Positions 16,429-23,838 of a stretch of DNA of 34,598 bases are shown piece by piece. The stretch spans positions 1 to 34,598 of the forward strand of contig CAMPHJ010000020.1 of assembly GCA_946885845.1 (NCBI GenBank). Direction: 5' to 3'. The notes beneath the pieces were generated by a model that was not told the DNA's origin, searched no databases, and saw only the letters and a list, made by a program, of their open reading frames with translations. Source of the stretch: an uncultured Sphingobium sp. GTDB lineage: Bacteria; Pseudomonadota; Alphaproteobacteria; Sphingomonadales; Sphingomonadaceae. The position numbers and the translations under genes were made by a program. Within the stretch, counting starts at the first letter, position 1, and each line of letters begins with the position of its first letter.

Positions 16429-16857
16429 ATGTTTCGCCAGCTAACGAAAAGCCTCTACGTGTCCCCCCAGATCAGCGTCGATCAGGTGGAAGAGGCCAAG
16501 GCGCTGGGCGTGACCATGATCGTGAACAACCGTCCCGATGATGAAGAGCCGGGACAGGTCAACGGCGCTGCCATCGAAGCGGCGGCACAGGCCGCCGGCA
16601 TCGGCTATGCCGCTGTCCCGGTCGCCCATGGCGGCTTTGCGCCCTGGCAACTCGACGGAATGGCCGCTGCGCTGGAACAGGCGGGGGAGGGCAAGGTCCT
16701 GGCCTATTGCCGGTCCGGCACGCGCAGCACTTTGCTATGGGCGTTGACCCGCGCACGCGCAGGCGACCACCCGGCTGCCCTGACCGAACAGGCGGCGGCG
16801 GCTGGCTATGACGTTGCTCCAGTGCGCCAGATCATGGACGCGCTCGCCACCGGATGA
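16429..16857 (+). CDS. DUF442/TIGR01244 family phosphatase-like protein
   Basis: This 142-residue protein belongs to the DUF442 group, related to the phosphatase domain of Blh and described as a dual-specificity-phosphatase or sulfurtransferase-like fold. The signature loop C-x5-R is in VLAYCRSGTRSTLLW, with the opening MFRQLTKSLYVSPQIS and NNRPDDEEPGQ typical of the group. I chose ATG 16429 because AAGGA lies eight bases before it; the ATG at 16423 is too close to that site. Its stop overlaps the start of the flavoprotein gene by four bases (ATGA), so the two are translationally coupled. Members near sulfide oxidation genes act in sulfur metabolism, but nothing here shows that. Confidence 0.85.
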   Translation: MFRQLTKSLYVSPQISVDQVEEAKALGVTMIVNNRPDDEEPGQVNGAAIEAAAQAAGIGYAAVPVAHGGFAPWQLDGMAAALEQAGEGKVLAYCRSGTRSTLLWALTRARAGDHPAALTEQAAAAGYDVAPVRQIMDALATG

Positions 16858-18041
16858 CGTCCGCCAATCAGGAAACTTTCGACGCCATCGTCCTGGGCGC
16901 TGGCGGAGCGGGCCTCATGTGCGCGGCGACCGCCGGGCAGCGGGGCAAGCGCGTCCTTGTCATCGACCATGCGGATCAGGTGGGTAAGAAGATCCTGATT
17001 TCCGGTGGCGGTCGCTGCAACTTTACCAACATCCACACTGCGCCCGACCGCTATCTGTCGGCCAATCCGCACTTCGCCAAATCCGCGCTGGGCCGCTACA
17101 CGGCCGCTGACTTCCTGGCGATGGTGGAAAAGCACGGCATCGCCTGGCATGAAAAGACGCTGGGGCAATTGTTCTGCGACGGCAGCGCTCGTCAGATCGT
17201 GGCCATGCTGCTGACGGAATGCGATGCGGGAGGGGTGACGATCCACCTCGATCACGCCATCACGTCCCTCAGCCATGCCGACGGACATTATCGCGTCGCC
17301 CATGGGGATCGGCTAGCGGTCGCGCCAGCGCTTGTCATCGCCACGGGCGGCCCTTCCATTCCGAAAATGGGCGCCACCGGCTTTGCCTATGACCTGGCCC
17401 GGCAGTTCGGGTTGAAGGTCGTGGAGCCGCGCCCGGCGCTCGTGCCTTTGACGCTGGGCGGCGAAGACCTGTTGTTCCGGGCCTTGTCGGGTGTTTCGAC
17501 AGACGTGATCGCGCGCCACCGCAAGACCGCCTTTCGGGAAGCCGCGCTTTTGACCCATCGCGGGCTGTCCGGTCCCGCGATCCTGCAAATTTCCTCTTTT
17601 TGGCGTCATGGCGAATCGATCAGCCTGGATTTCCTGCCGGATCAGCCAACAGGCTGGCTGGTCGAGGCCAAGCGGACCAAGGCGCGGACCACCGTCATGG
17701 CACTATTGCGCGGGCTCCTGCCCGCCCGACTGGCCGATGTGCTGGCCGACCGGCTGGGCCTGGTCGGCGATCTGGGCAATATTCCCGACCGCCGGCTGCA
17801 GGACGCCGAACAACGACTGCGCGGCTGGACCTTTACCCCTAACGGTACGGAAGGGTTCGCCAAGGCTGAAGTCACGGTCGGCGGCATAGCGACGGCGGAC
17901 CTGTCATCCCAGACCATGGAGGCGCGCCGCGTTCCCGGCCTCTATGCGATCGGCGAAGCGGTGGACGTGACTGGCTGGCTGGGCGGCTATAATTTCCAAT
18001 GGGCCTGGGCGAGCGGATGGGCGGCAGGCCAGGCGCTCTGA
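16854..18041 (+). CDS. NAD(P)/FAD-dependent oxidoreductase, HI0933/YhiN/BaiN family
   Basis: This is a 395-residue flavoprotein with the N-terminal dinucleotide fold VLGAGGAGLMCAATAGQRG and the family signature GKKILISGGGRCNFTN. Further landmarks are a central ATGGPSIPKMGATGFAYDLA and a C-terminal GLYAIGEAVDVTGWLGGYNFQWAWASG, which holds the flavin ring. The family includes E. coli YhiN and clostridial BaiN; the physiological substrate is unknown in proteobacteria. It overlaps the DUF442 gene by four bases and faces dmeF across 22 bases. Confidence 0.92.
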   Translation: MTSANQETFDAIVLGAGGAGLMCAATAGQRGKRVLVIDHADQVGKKILISGGGRCNFTNIHTAPDRYLSANPHFAKSALGRYTAADFLAMVEKHGIAWHEKTLGQLFCDGSARQIVAMLLTECDAGGVTIHLDHAITSLSHADGHYRVAHGDRLAVAPALVIATGGPSIPKMGATGFAYDLARQFGLKVVEPRPALVPLTLGGEDLLFRALSGVSTDVIARHRKTAFREAALLTHRGLSGPAILQISSFWRHGESISLDFLPDQPTGWLVEAKRTKARTTVMALLRGLLPARLADVLADRLGLVGDLGNIPDRRLQDAEQRLRGWTFTPNGTEGFAKAEVTVGGIATADLSSQTMEARRVPGLYAIGEAVDVTGWLGGYNFQWAWASGWAAGQAL

Positions 18042-18063
18042 TCGCTGCTCCGGCGGTTAGCGT

Positions 18064-19074
18064 TCAGCCGCATTCCACCGTTACATGCTCCATCCGGGGA
18101 AGGGCGCGGACGCGACCGCGCACTGCATCGGCATCGGCGCCGGGGGCAATGCTGATGATCGCGGCATGCGCATGGGGGCCGATGCGCCAGACGTGCAGGT
18201 CGCGAATGATCGCCCCTTCCGCCTCTGTCAGCGCCCGGACACGCGCCATCAGGGCAGGCTCCGCCGTGTCGAGCAGGATCGCGGCGGTATCTTTCATCAG
18301 GCCCCAGGCCCAGCGCGCAATCACCACCGCGCCCAATATGCCGACCGCAGGGTCCATCCACCACCATCCCATATAGCGCCCGGCCAGCAATGCGACGATG
18401 GCCAGCACGGACGTCAGCGCGTCGGTCAGCACATGGACATAGGCCGCACGCAGATTGTTGTCGGCGTGACTGTGGCCCGATGATGCGTGGTCGCCATGGC
18501 CATGGTCGTGATCATGGCCATGATCATGGCCCAGCAGCACGGCGCTCACCAGATTGACGACCAGCCCGATCACGGCGACCAGGGTGGCTTCCCCAAACTT
18601 TACCGCCACGGGATCGAAAAAGCGCAGGATCGATTCCACGGCGATGAACAGGGCGGTCATGCCCAGCAGCAGCGCCGATGCAAAGCCCGAAAGGTCGCCC
18701 ACCTTGCCCGTGCCGAACGTATAACGGGGATTGCGCGCATGTCGGCGGGCATAGCTGTAGGCCGCCGCCGCTACCGCAAGTGCACCGGCGTGGGTCGCCA
18801 TGTGGAAACCGTCGGCCAGCAGCGCCATCGACCCTGTGAGCCAGCCGAAGACGATTTCCACCACCATCGTCACGGCGGTCAATCCGACCACCAGCAACGT
18901 CCGCCGCGCGTTGCGGTCATGACCAGCGGTCAGGTAGATATGGTCGAAATAATGACTTTCTTCGCCATTGGCATCAACGGATGGGCCGACGGGCGGCGCA
19001 AAGCCTTGCTCATCATGATGATGCGATCCGTCATGCGCGTGGCGATGACCGCCATGATCCTGATGCATAGTCAT
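18064..19074 (-). CDS. dmeF: Cation diffusion facilitator, DmeF-type metal exporter
   Basis: This is an inner-membrane CDF exporter of 336 residues expected to remove Co2+, Ni2+ or Zn2+ by proton exchange. The N-terminus is a histidine-rich metal-binding stretch (MHQDHGGHRHAHDGSHHH). Six membrane spans follow. Metal-site residues are in ADGFHMATHAGAL (span 2) and HVLTDALTSV (span 5, HxxxD). The loop between spans 4 and 5 is again histidine-rich (GHDHGHDHDHGHGDH). The C-terminal cytoplasmic domain closes the protein. The long His-rich N-terminus and the adjacent RcnR-like repressor fit DmeF rather than CzcD. Its start overlaps the dmeR stop by four bases. Confidence 0.9.
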   Translation of the reverse strand: MTMHQDHGGHRHAHDGSHHHDEQGFAPPVGPSVDANGEESHYFDHIYLTAGHDRNARRTLLVVGLTAVTMVVEIVFGWLTGSMALLADGFHMATHAGALAVAAAAYSYARRHARNPRYTFGTGKVGDLSGFASALLLGMTALFIAVESILRFFDPVAVKFGEATLVAVIGLVVNLVSAVLLGHDHGHDHDHGHGDHASSGHSHADNNLRAAYVHVLTDALTSVLAIVALLAGRYMGWWWMDPAVGILGAVVIARWAWGLMKDTAAILLDTAEPALMARVRALTEAEGAIIRDLHVWRIGPHAHAAIISIAPGADADAVRGRVRALPRMEHVTVECG

Positions 19075-19343
19075 TTCCCGTACCGCCGGATCAGCGCCAG
19101 CATTTCTTCCGCCGCCGCCTGCCGTTGCGCATCCGTAAGGCCGGGGCGGGCGACATGGTCGCGCATATGCTGCTCGATCAGTTCCTCCATCAGGCTGCCG
19201 ACCGCGCCGCGTACCGACGCCACCAGCTGGAGCGTTTCGGAACAGTCGGCTTCCCCGGACAACTGACGCTCGACAGCGCTAACCTGACCCGCGATGCGAC
19301 GAACGCGGGCCAGCAGCTTGTCTCTATCTACAACTATATGCAT
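19071..19343 (-). CDS. dmeR: RcnR/CsoR-family metal-sensing repressor (DmeR type)
   Basis: This is a 90-residue all-helical repressor that leaves DNA when it binds its metal. The RcnR metal ligands H3, C35, H60 and H64 have exact counterparts here one position earlier: H2, C34, H59 and H63. That supports Ni/Co sensing rather than the Cu-sensing C-H-C set of CsoR. It opens with VDRDKLLARVRRIAGQVSAVERQL, the DNA-contacting helices. It is the first gene of the dmeR-dmeF operon. The Shine-Dalgarno is the G-run of the operator itself, six bases before the ATG. Confidence 0.9.
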   Translation of the reverse strand: MHIVVDRDKLLARVRRIAGQVSAVERQLSGEADCSETLQLVASVRGAVGSLMEELIEQHMRDHVARPGLTDAQRQAAAEEMLALIRRYGK

Positions 19344-19363
19344 AGGATACCCCCCTATACTAT
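19342..19363 (-). promoter_or_regulatory. DmeR/RcnR-type operator overlapping the dmeR start
   Basis: On the plus strand ATAGGATA, six C residues, then TATACTAT form a dyad around a G/C tract, matching in seven of eight positions per arm. RcnR, DmeR and some CsoR-family members bind such G-tract sites flanked by AT-rich inverted repeats. The site runs from the dmeR ATG to 20 bases upstream and includes the GGGGGG that serves as the ribosome binding site. Repressor binding here would block transcription of the divergent gap's minus-strand operon. Confidence 0.75.
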
Positions 19364-19425
19364 ATGGTGCGCTATCGCAAGTTCGGCCCTTCCCGTCGGC
19401 TCCCCCTCTCTCTAACAGGGGCAGG

Positions 19426-20580
19426 ATGACAGATGGGCTGGACTATGATCTTGCAATCGTGGGCGGAGGACTCGCTGGCAGCCTGGTGGCGCTTGCGTTT
19501 GCGCAGTTGCGTCCTGAGGTGCGACTGCTGCTGGTCGAACGGGACGGCGCTCTGGGCGGCAATCATCTCTGGTCCTTTTTCGACGGCGATGTCCGGGCGA
19601 AGGATCGGTGGCTGGTCGATCCCCTGATCACCCATCGGTGGGCGCAGGGGCATGAAGTACGCTTCCCAACCTATGTTCGCCGTCTCGATACTCCGTACAA
19701 CAGTATCGCCTCGTCCCAACTGGACGCGCATGGGCGCAAGCTGCTTGGCGACCGGGTGGTGCTGGACGCTGACGTGACGAACATTGCGGCGGATCACGTA
19801 ACGCTCGCCGACGGTCGCATCTTTCGTGCGCGCGCAGTGCTTGATGCCCGCGGCGGCGGCGATCTGAAGGAGCTGCAATGCGGGTGGCAGAAATTCGTTG
19901 GCCATGCGCTGCGGCTGAGCGCGCCCCATGGGCTGGAGCGCCCGGTCATCATGGATGCCACGGTGGACCAGCTGGACGGCTATCGTTTCGTCTATCTGCT
20001 CCCATGGGACGAACGCACGCTGTTCGTCGAGGACACCTATTATAGCGACACGCCCGATCTGGATGGCCCCGTCCTGGACGCCCGCATCGCCGCCTATGTC
20101 CATGCCGCCGGATGGCAGGTGGAGACGGTGGTCCATCGCGAAAGCGGCGTGCTGCCCGTCGTTCAGGGCGGCGACTTCGATCGATTCTGGCCCCGGCATG
20201 ACCCGGTGGCGCGCGCCGGGGTTCGCGCCGGGCTGTTTCACCCCATGACCGGCTATTCACTGCCCGACGCGGTGGCTTTCGCATTATGGGCGGTGGAGCA
20301 ACCGCTGGAAGGGCTGGCGACCGCCACGCGCGCGCGGGCATCGGCGCATTGGCGCTCCGGCGGTTTTTACCGGCTGCTCGCCCGCATGCTCTTTCGCGCC
20401 GCCGCGCCGGATCAGCGCTGGCGCATATTCCAGCGCTTCTACCGCCTCGATCCGCGCCTCATTGGCCGTTTCTATGGCGGTCGCTCTACCTGGGCGGATC
20501 GCATCCGCATCTTGTGCGGAAAGCCTCCGGTGCCCATAAGGAGCGCCATGCACGCAGTTTTGAATCCCCCCGCCCGATGA
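19426..20580 (+). CDS. crtY: Lycopene beta-cyclase
   Basis: CrtY closes both ends of lycopene to beta-carotene. The 384-residue protein opens with a dinucleotide-binding motif DLAIVGGGLAGSLVALAF and carries CrtY landmarks GGNHLWSFFDGD, VRRLDTPYNSIAS, GWQKFVGHAL, YLLPWDERTLFVEDTYYSD and GLFHPMTGYSLPDAV. ATG 19426 is preceded by GGGGCAGG; the frame is open further upstream to 19294, but that part is not family-like and runs into the dmeR operator. The stop overlaps the crtI start by four bases. Confidence 0.94.
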   Translation: MTDGLDYDLAIVGGGLAGSLVALAFAQLRPEVRLLLVERDGALGGNHLWSFFDGDVRAKDRWLVDPLITHRWAQGHEVRFPTYVRRLDTPYNSIASSQLDAHGRKLLGDRVVLDADVTNIAADHVTLADGRIFRARAVLDARGGGDLKELQCGWQKFVGHALRLSAPHGLERPVIMDATVDQLDGYRFVYLLPWDERTLFVEDTYYSDTPDLDGPVLDARIAAYVHAAGWQVETVVHRESGVLPVVQGGDFDRFWPRHDPVARAGVRAGLFHPMTGYSLPDAVAFALWAVEQPLEGLATATRARASAHWRSGGFYRLLARMLFRAAAPDQRWRIFQRFYRLDPRLIGRFYGGRSTWADRIRILCGKPPVPIRSAMHAVLNPPAR

Positions 20581-22058
20581 ACCGGAAAGCTATTGTCATT
20601 GGAGCGGGCTTTGGCGGGCTGGCGCTTGCCATCCGGCTGCAGTCCGCCGGTGTAGACACCACTTTGGTGGAAGCGCGTGACCGGCCCGGCGGTCGGGCTT
20701 ACATGTGGGAAAAGGATGGTTTCGTCTTTGACGCGGGGCCGACCGTCATCACCGATCCTGACTGCCTTGCCGAATTATGGCGGCTGTCCGGCCACGACAT
20801 GGCGGAGGATGTGACCCTTGTCCCGGTCACGCCCTTTTACCGGCTGAACTGGCGTGACGGCACCAACTTCGATTATTCCAACGACGAAAACGCGTTACGG
20901 GCGCAGATTGCCAATCTGAACCCGGAGGATGTGGCCGGTTACCAGCGCTTCCTCGACTATGCGGGCGAAGTATATGAAGAGGGCTATCGCAAGCTGGGCT
21001 CGGTCGCCTTTCTCGATTTCGTGTCCATGATCCGCGCCGCCCCCGCGCTAGCGAAAAATCAGGCGTGGCGGTCGGTATATTCGATCGTTTCATCCTATGT
21101 GAAAAACGAGAAGCTGCGCGAAGCGCTGTCATTTCACACGCTGCTGGTCGGCGGCAATCCGATGAATACCAGCGCCATCTACGCCCTCATCCATAAGCTG
21201 GAAAAGGATGGCGGGGTGTGGTTCGCCAAGGGCGGGACCAACCGGTTGGTGCAGGCGATGGCGACCCATTTCGAACGGTTGGGCGGCACCATGCGCCTGG
21301 CCGACCCGGTTGTTCGGGTCGAAACCCACGGCGACCGGGCGGTGGGCGTCACCACGGCGTCGGGCTGGCGGGGGGAGGCGGATGCGGTCGCATCCAATGC
21401 CGACCTGATGCACAGCTATCGCGACTTGATCGGCCATCACCCGCGCGGACAGAAGGAAGCAGACAAGCTCAGCCGCAAGCGCTGGTCACCCAGCCTGTTC
21501 GTGCTGCATTTTGGCATCAAGGGCAGCTGGCCGGGCATCCCCCATCACATGATCCTGTTCGGGCCGCGCTATGAAGGGCTGTTGACCGACATCTATCAGC
21601 ATGGCGTGCTGCCGCAGGACTTTTCGCTCTATCTGCACCATCCCACCGTCACCGACCCATCAATGGCACCGGACGGGCATTCGACCTTCTACGCGCTCGC
21701 GCCCGTGCCGCACATGGGCAAGCTGCCCATAGATTGGGAACAGTTTGGGCCGGTATTTGCCGAGCGAATTCTTGATGAGATCGAGCATCGACTGATCCCG
21801 GACATCCGGTCACGCATCGTAACCCAGTTCCATTATGCGCCGCCGGATTTCCGCACCGATCTGGCGGCGCATCTGGGCAGCGCATTCAGCCTGGAACCGT
21901 TGTTGACGCAAAGCGCATGGTTCCGCGCTCATAATCGCGACGATGTGATCCCGAACCTCTATCTGGTGGGCGCAGGGACGCATCCGGGCGCCGGAATCCC
22001 CGGTGTCGTCGGCAGCGCCAAGGCGACCGCCACGCTGATGCTGGAAGACCTCGCCTGA
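20577..22058 (+). CDS. crtI: Phytoene desaturase
   Basis: CrtI is an FAD enzyme that turns phytoene into lycopene in successive desaturations. The ATG at 20577 overlaps the crtY stop (ATGA) and gives 493 residues, the usual size. The FAD fold is KAIVIGAGFGGLALAIRLQS, followed by RPGGRAYMWEKDGFVFDAGP and TVITDP, and the C-terminal carotenoid-desaturase signature is LYLVGAGTHPGAGIPGVVGS. A longer open frame from 20286 would run through crtY and is not used. The product passes to CrtY encoded immediately upstream. Confidence 0.96.
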   Translation: MNRKAIVIGAGFGGLALAIRLQSAGVDTTLVEARDRPGGRAYMWEKDGFVFDAGPTVITDPDCLAELWRLSGHDMAEDVTLVPVTPFYRLNWRDGTNFDYSNDENALRAQIANLNPEDVAGYQRFLDYAGEVYEEGYRKLGSVAFLDFVSMIRAAPALAKNQAWRSVYSIVSSYVKNEKLREALSFHTLLVGGNPMNTSAIYALIHKLEKDGGVWFAKGGTNRLVQAMATHFERLGGTMRLADPVVRVETHGDRAVGVTTASGWRGEADAVASNADLMHSYRDLIGHHPRGQKEADKLSRKRWSPSLFVLHFGIKGSWPGIPHHMILFGPRYEGLLTDIYQHGVLPQDFSLYLHHPTVTDPSMAPDGHSTFYALAPVPHMGKLPIDWEQFGPVFAERILDEIEHRLIPDIRSRIVTQFHYAPPDFRTDLAAHLGSAFSLEPLLTQSAWFRAHNRDDVIPNLYLVGAGTHPGAGIPGVVGSAKATATLMLEDLA

Positions 22059-22068
22059 AGGGGGCGCG

Positions 22069-22650
22069 ATGAAAAGACTGGCTGTATATTGCGGTTCGGC
22101 CACACCCGCCGATCCGGTTTATGTCGAAGCCGCGCGACATGTCGGGCGCGCATTGGCGGAACGGGGTATCGGCATCGTTCATGGCGGTGGACGTTTAGGC
22201 TTGATGGGAGCGGTCGCGGACGCGGCGCTCGCCGCCGGGGGTGAAGTCATCGGCGTCATTCCCGAAGCACTGGTCGGGGCGGAGGTAGCGCACCGTGGCT
22301 GCACGCAGTTGCACGTCGTCCAGACCATGCACCAACGCAAACAACTCTTCACCGACCTTTCGGACGGGTTCCTGACCCTGCCCGGCGGGGTGGGGACGAT
22401 GGATGAATTGTGGGAAGCGATCAGTTGGGCGCAGCTTGGCTATCATGCCAAACCCGTGGGATTGCTCAATGTCGCTGGATTTTACGACCAGTTGATCGCG
22501 TTCGACCGGCACATGATCGACGCGGGGTTTATCCGGCCCCAGCACGCCGGTATCCTGATCCATGCCGACAGCCTTGAACTGCTGCTCGAACGCTTGGCCG
22601 CCTATCGCCCGCACCAGCCGATCATCGCGATGAAGGCGGACAGCCTCTAG
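22069..22650 (+). CDS. LOG family protein (TIGR00730; cytokinin riboside 5'-monophosphate phosphoribohydrolase-like)
   Basis: This 193-residue Rossmann-fold protein is of the LOG/YgdH-small type. The nucleotide-binding motif is VHGGGRLGLMGAVADAAL and the catalytic signature is LPGGVGTMDELWEAISWAQLG (PGGxGTxxE). Family members cleave the N-glycosidic bond of nucleoside 5'-monophosphates; some release cytokinins, and bacterial members are often general AMP or purine-monophosphate hydrolases. It starts ten bases after crtI, with GGGGGCG before the ATG, and crtB follows 45 bases on, so it is in the carotenoid transcript. A role in pigment synthesis is not known. Confidence 0.9.
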   Translation: MKRLAVYCGSATPADPVYVEAARHVGRALAERGIGIVHGGGRLGLMGAVADAALAAGGEVIGVIPEALVGAEVAHRGCTQLHVVQTMHQRKQLFTDLSDGFLTLPGGVGTMDELWEAISWAQLGYHAKPVGLLNVAGFYDQLIAFDRHMIDAGFIRPQHAGILIHADSLELLLERLAAYRPHQPIIAMKADSL

Positions 22651-22695
22651 CCCCGCCTGCTAACCGGTGGCTTGCGGACACAGGCTGGCGCGGGC

Positions 22696-23682
22696 ATGGC
22701 TCTGTCGGTGACCGATAGCCATCCGCCTTCTCCGCTTCATACGCCCGATCGCGCCGCACTGGTCGCCTTCGCGCGGGACAGCATCGCCCGTGGATCAAAA
22801 TCCTTTGCCTTGGCGTCGAAGCTATTCGACCGTCAGACTCGTGAGCGTGCTTGGCTCCTCTATGGCTGGTGCCGCAAATGCGATGACATCGCCGATGGGC
22901 AGGACCATGGCGGCCTGATGCAGGGCGTAACCGACGGACAGGCGCGGCTGTCGTCCATGCGGGTCCTGACCGGGGCCGCTCTGCGCGGGGAGCCGACCGG
23001 CGATCCCGCATTTGACGGCTTCGGTCTGGTAATGCACGAATGCGCCATACCTCCGCGCTATGCCCATGACCTGATCGAAGGCTTCGCGCTGGACGCACAG
23101 GATTGGCGCCCACGCAGCGAGGCCGACATGCTCCGCTATTGCTATCATGTGGCGGGCGCGGTCGGATGCATGATGGCGGTCCTGATGGGGGTCGATCCGC
23201 AGGACGACGCCACCCTGGACCGCGCTTGCGATCTGGGCCTCGCGTTTCAGCTCGCCAATATCGCCCGCGACATCAGCGAGGATGAAGCTGCTGGCCGCTG
23301 TTACCTACCCATGGAGTGGCTGGCGGAAATGGATATTCCCCCTGGGGAACATATGAAGCCCTGGGCCCGGCCCCAACTGACCATCCTGGCGCGCCGCTTG
23401 GCTGACATGGCTGCCGACTATGAAGCGAGCGCCCGGCACGGCACGGGCGCGTTGCCGCCGCGCGCGGCCTGGGCCGTGTTGGCTGCGGCGGGCATATATG
23501 GGGATATAGCACGGGAAGTGGCGCGCCGTGGCGAACGGTCATGGGATCATCGCGTCATCACTGCCAAAAGTGCCAAGGCAGGCTGGGTGTTGCGCGCGGC
23601 ATGGCAGGTTGCGGGTCGATCCATCCGCTGGCCTGCGTCATCGCCTCGCCCGGCGCATCTATGGACACGGCCCAGGGGATAA
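22696..23682 (+). CDS. crtB: Phytoene synthase
   Basis: CrtB condenses two geranylgeranyl diphosphates to phytoene, the entry step to carotenoids. The two Mg2+-diphosphate aspartate motifs are D63-D-I-A-D67 in GWCRKCDDIADG and the second, RDISEDEAAGRCYLP, around residue 195. Other family segments are ARGSKSFALASKLF and YCYHVAGAVGCMMAVLMG. I used ATG 22696 (328 residues); an in-frame TTG at 22672 would add eight residues, and neither has a strong Shine-Dalgarno. It closes the crtY-crtI-LOG-crtB cluster. The C-terminal part is basic and the gene converges on amtB. Confidence 0.94.
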   Translation: MALSVTDSHPPSPLHTPDRAALVAFARDSIARGSKSFALASKLFDRQTRERAWLLYGWCRKCDDIADGQDHGGLMQGVTDGQARLSSMRVLTGAALRGEPTGDPAFDGFGLVMHECAIPPRYAHDLIEGFALDAQDWRPRSEADMLRYCYHVAGAVGCMMAVLMGVDPQDDATLDRACDLGLAFQLANIARDISEDEAAGRCYLPMEWLAEMDIPPGEHMKPWARPQLTILARRLADMAADYEASARHGTGALPPRAAWAVLAAAGIYGDIAREVARRGERSWDHRVITAKSAKAGWVLRAAWQVAGRSIRWPASSPRPAHLWTRPRG

Positions 23683-23728
23683 GGCGGCAGCGCCCGCTCT
23701 TTCCGAAACGCAATCGAATCAGCGAAAC

Positions 23729-23759
23729 AAAAAAAGGACCGATACTTTCGTACCGGTCC
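23729..23759 (-). terminator. Intrinsic terminator of glnK-amtB
   Basis: On the minus strand GGACCGGTA pairs with TATCGGTCC (one mismatch) across a six-base loop and is directly followed by seven T residues (plus-strand A7 at 23729-23735). It is about 80 bases after the amtB stop and separates that operon from convergent crtB. Confidence 0.85.
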
Positions 23760-23791
23760 AAGGCGTGTTCGCAGGAGGAACATCGTGTGGC

Positions 23792-23826
23792 GGGCGGGCC
23801 GTGCCCCTTGTGGTGGCGGCCCGCCC
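23792..23826. repeat. GC-rich hairpin between amtB stop and its terminator
   Basis: GGGCGGGCCG (23792-23801) pairs perfectly with CGGCCCGCCC (23817-23826) around a 15-base loop, 12 bases past the amtB stop. It lies ahead of the T-run terminator and may protect the amtB mRNA 3' end or act as a backup stop. Confidence 0.5.
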
Positions 23827-23838
23827 TGCCGAATTTGA

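Noticed and set aside
18484..18535. Repeated CATGGTCGTGATCATGG-like units resembling a tandem repeat array
   Set aside because: They are codon repeats of the histidine-rich loop of dmeF, read on the minus strand.
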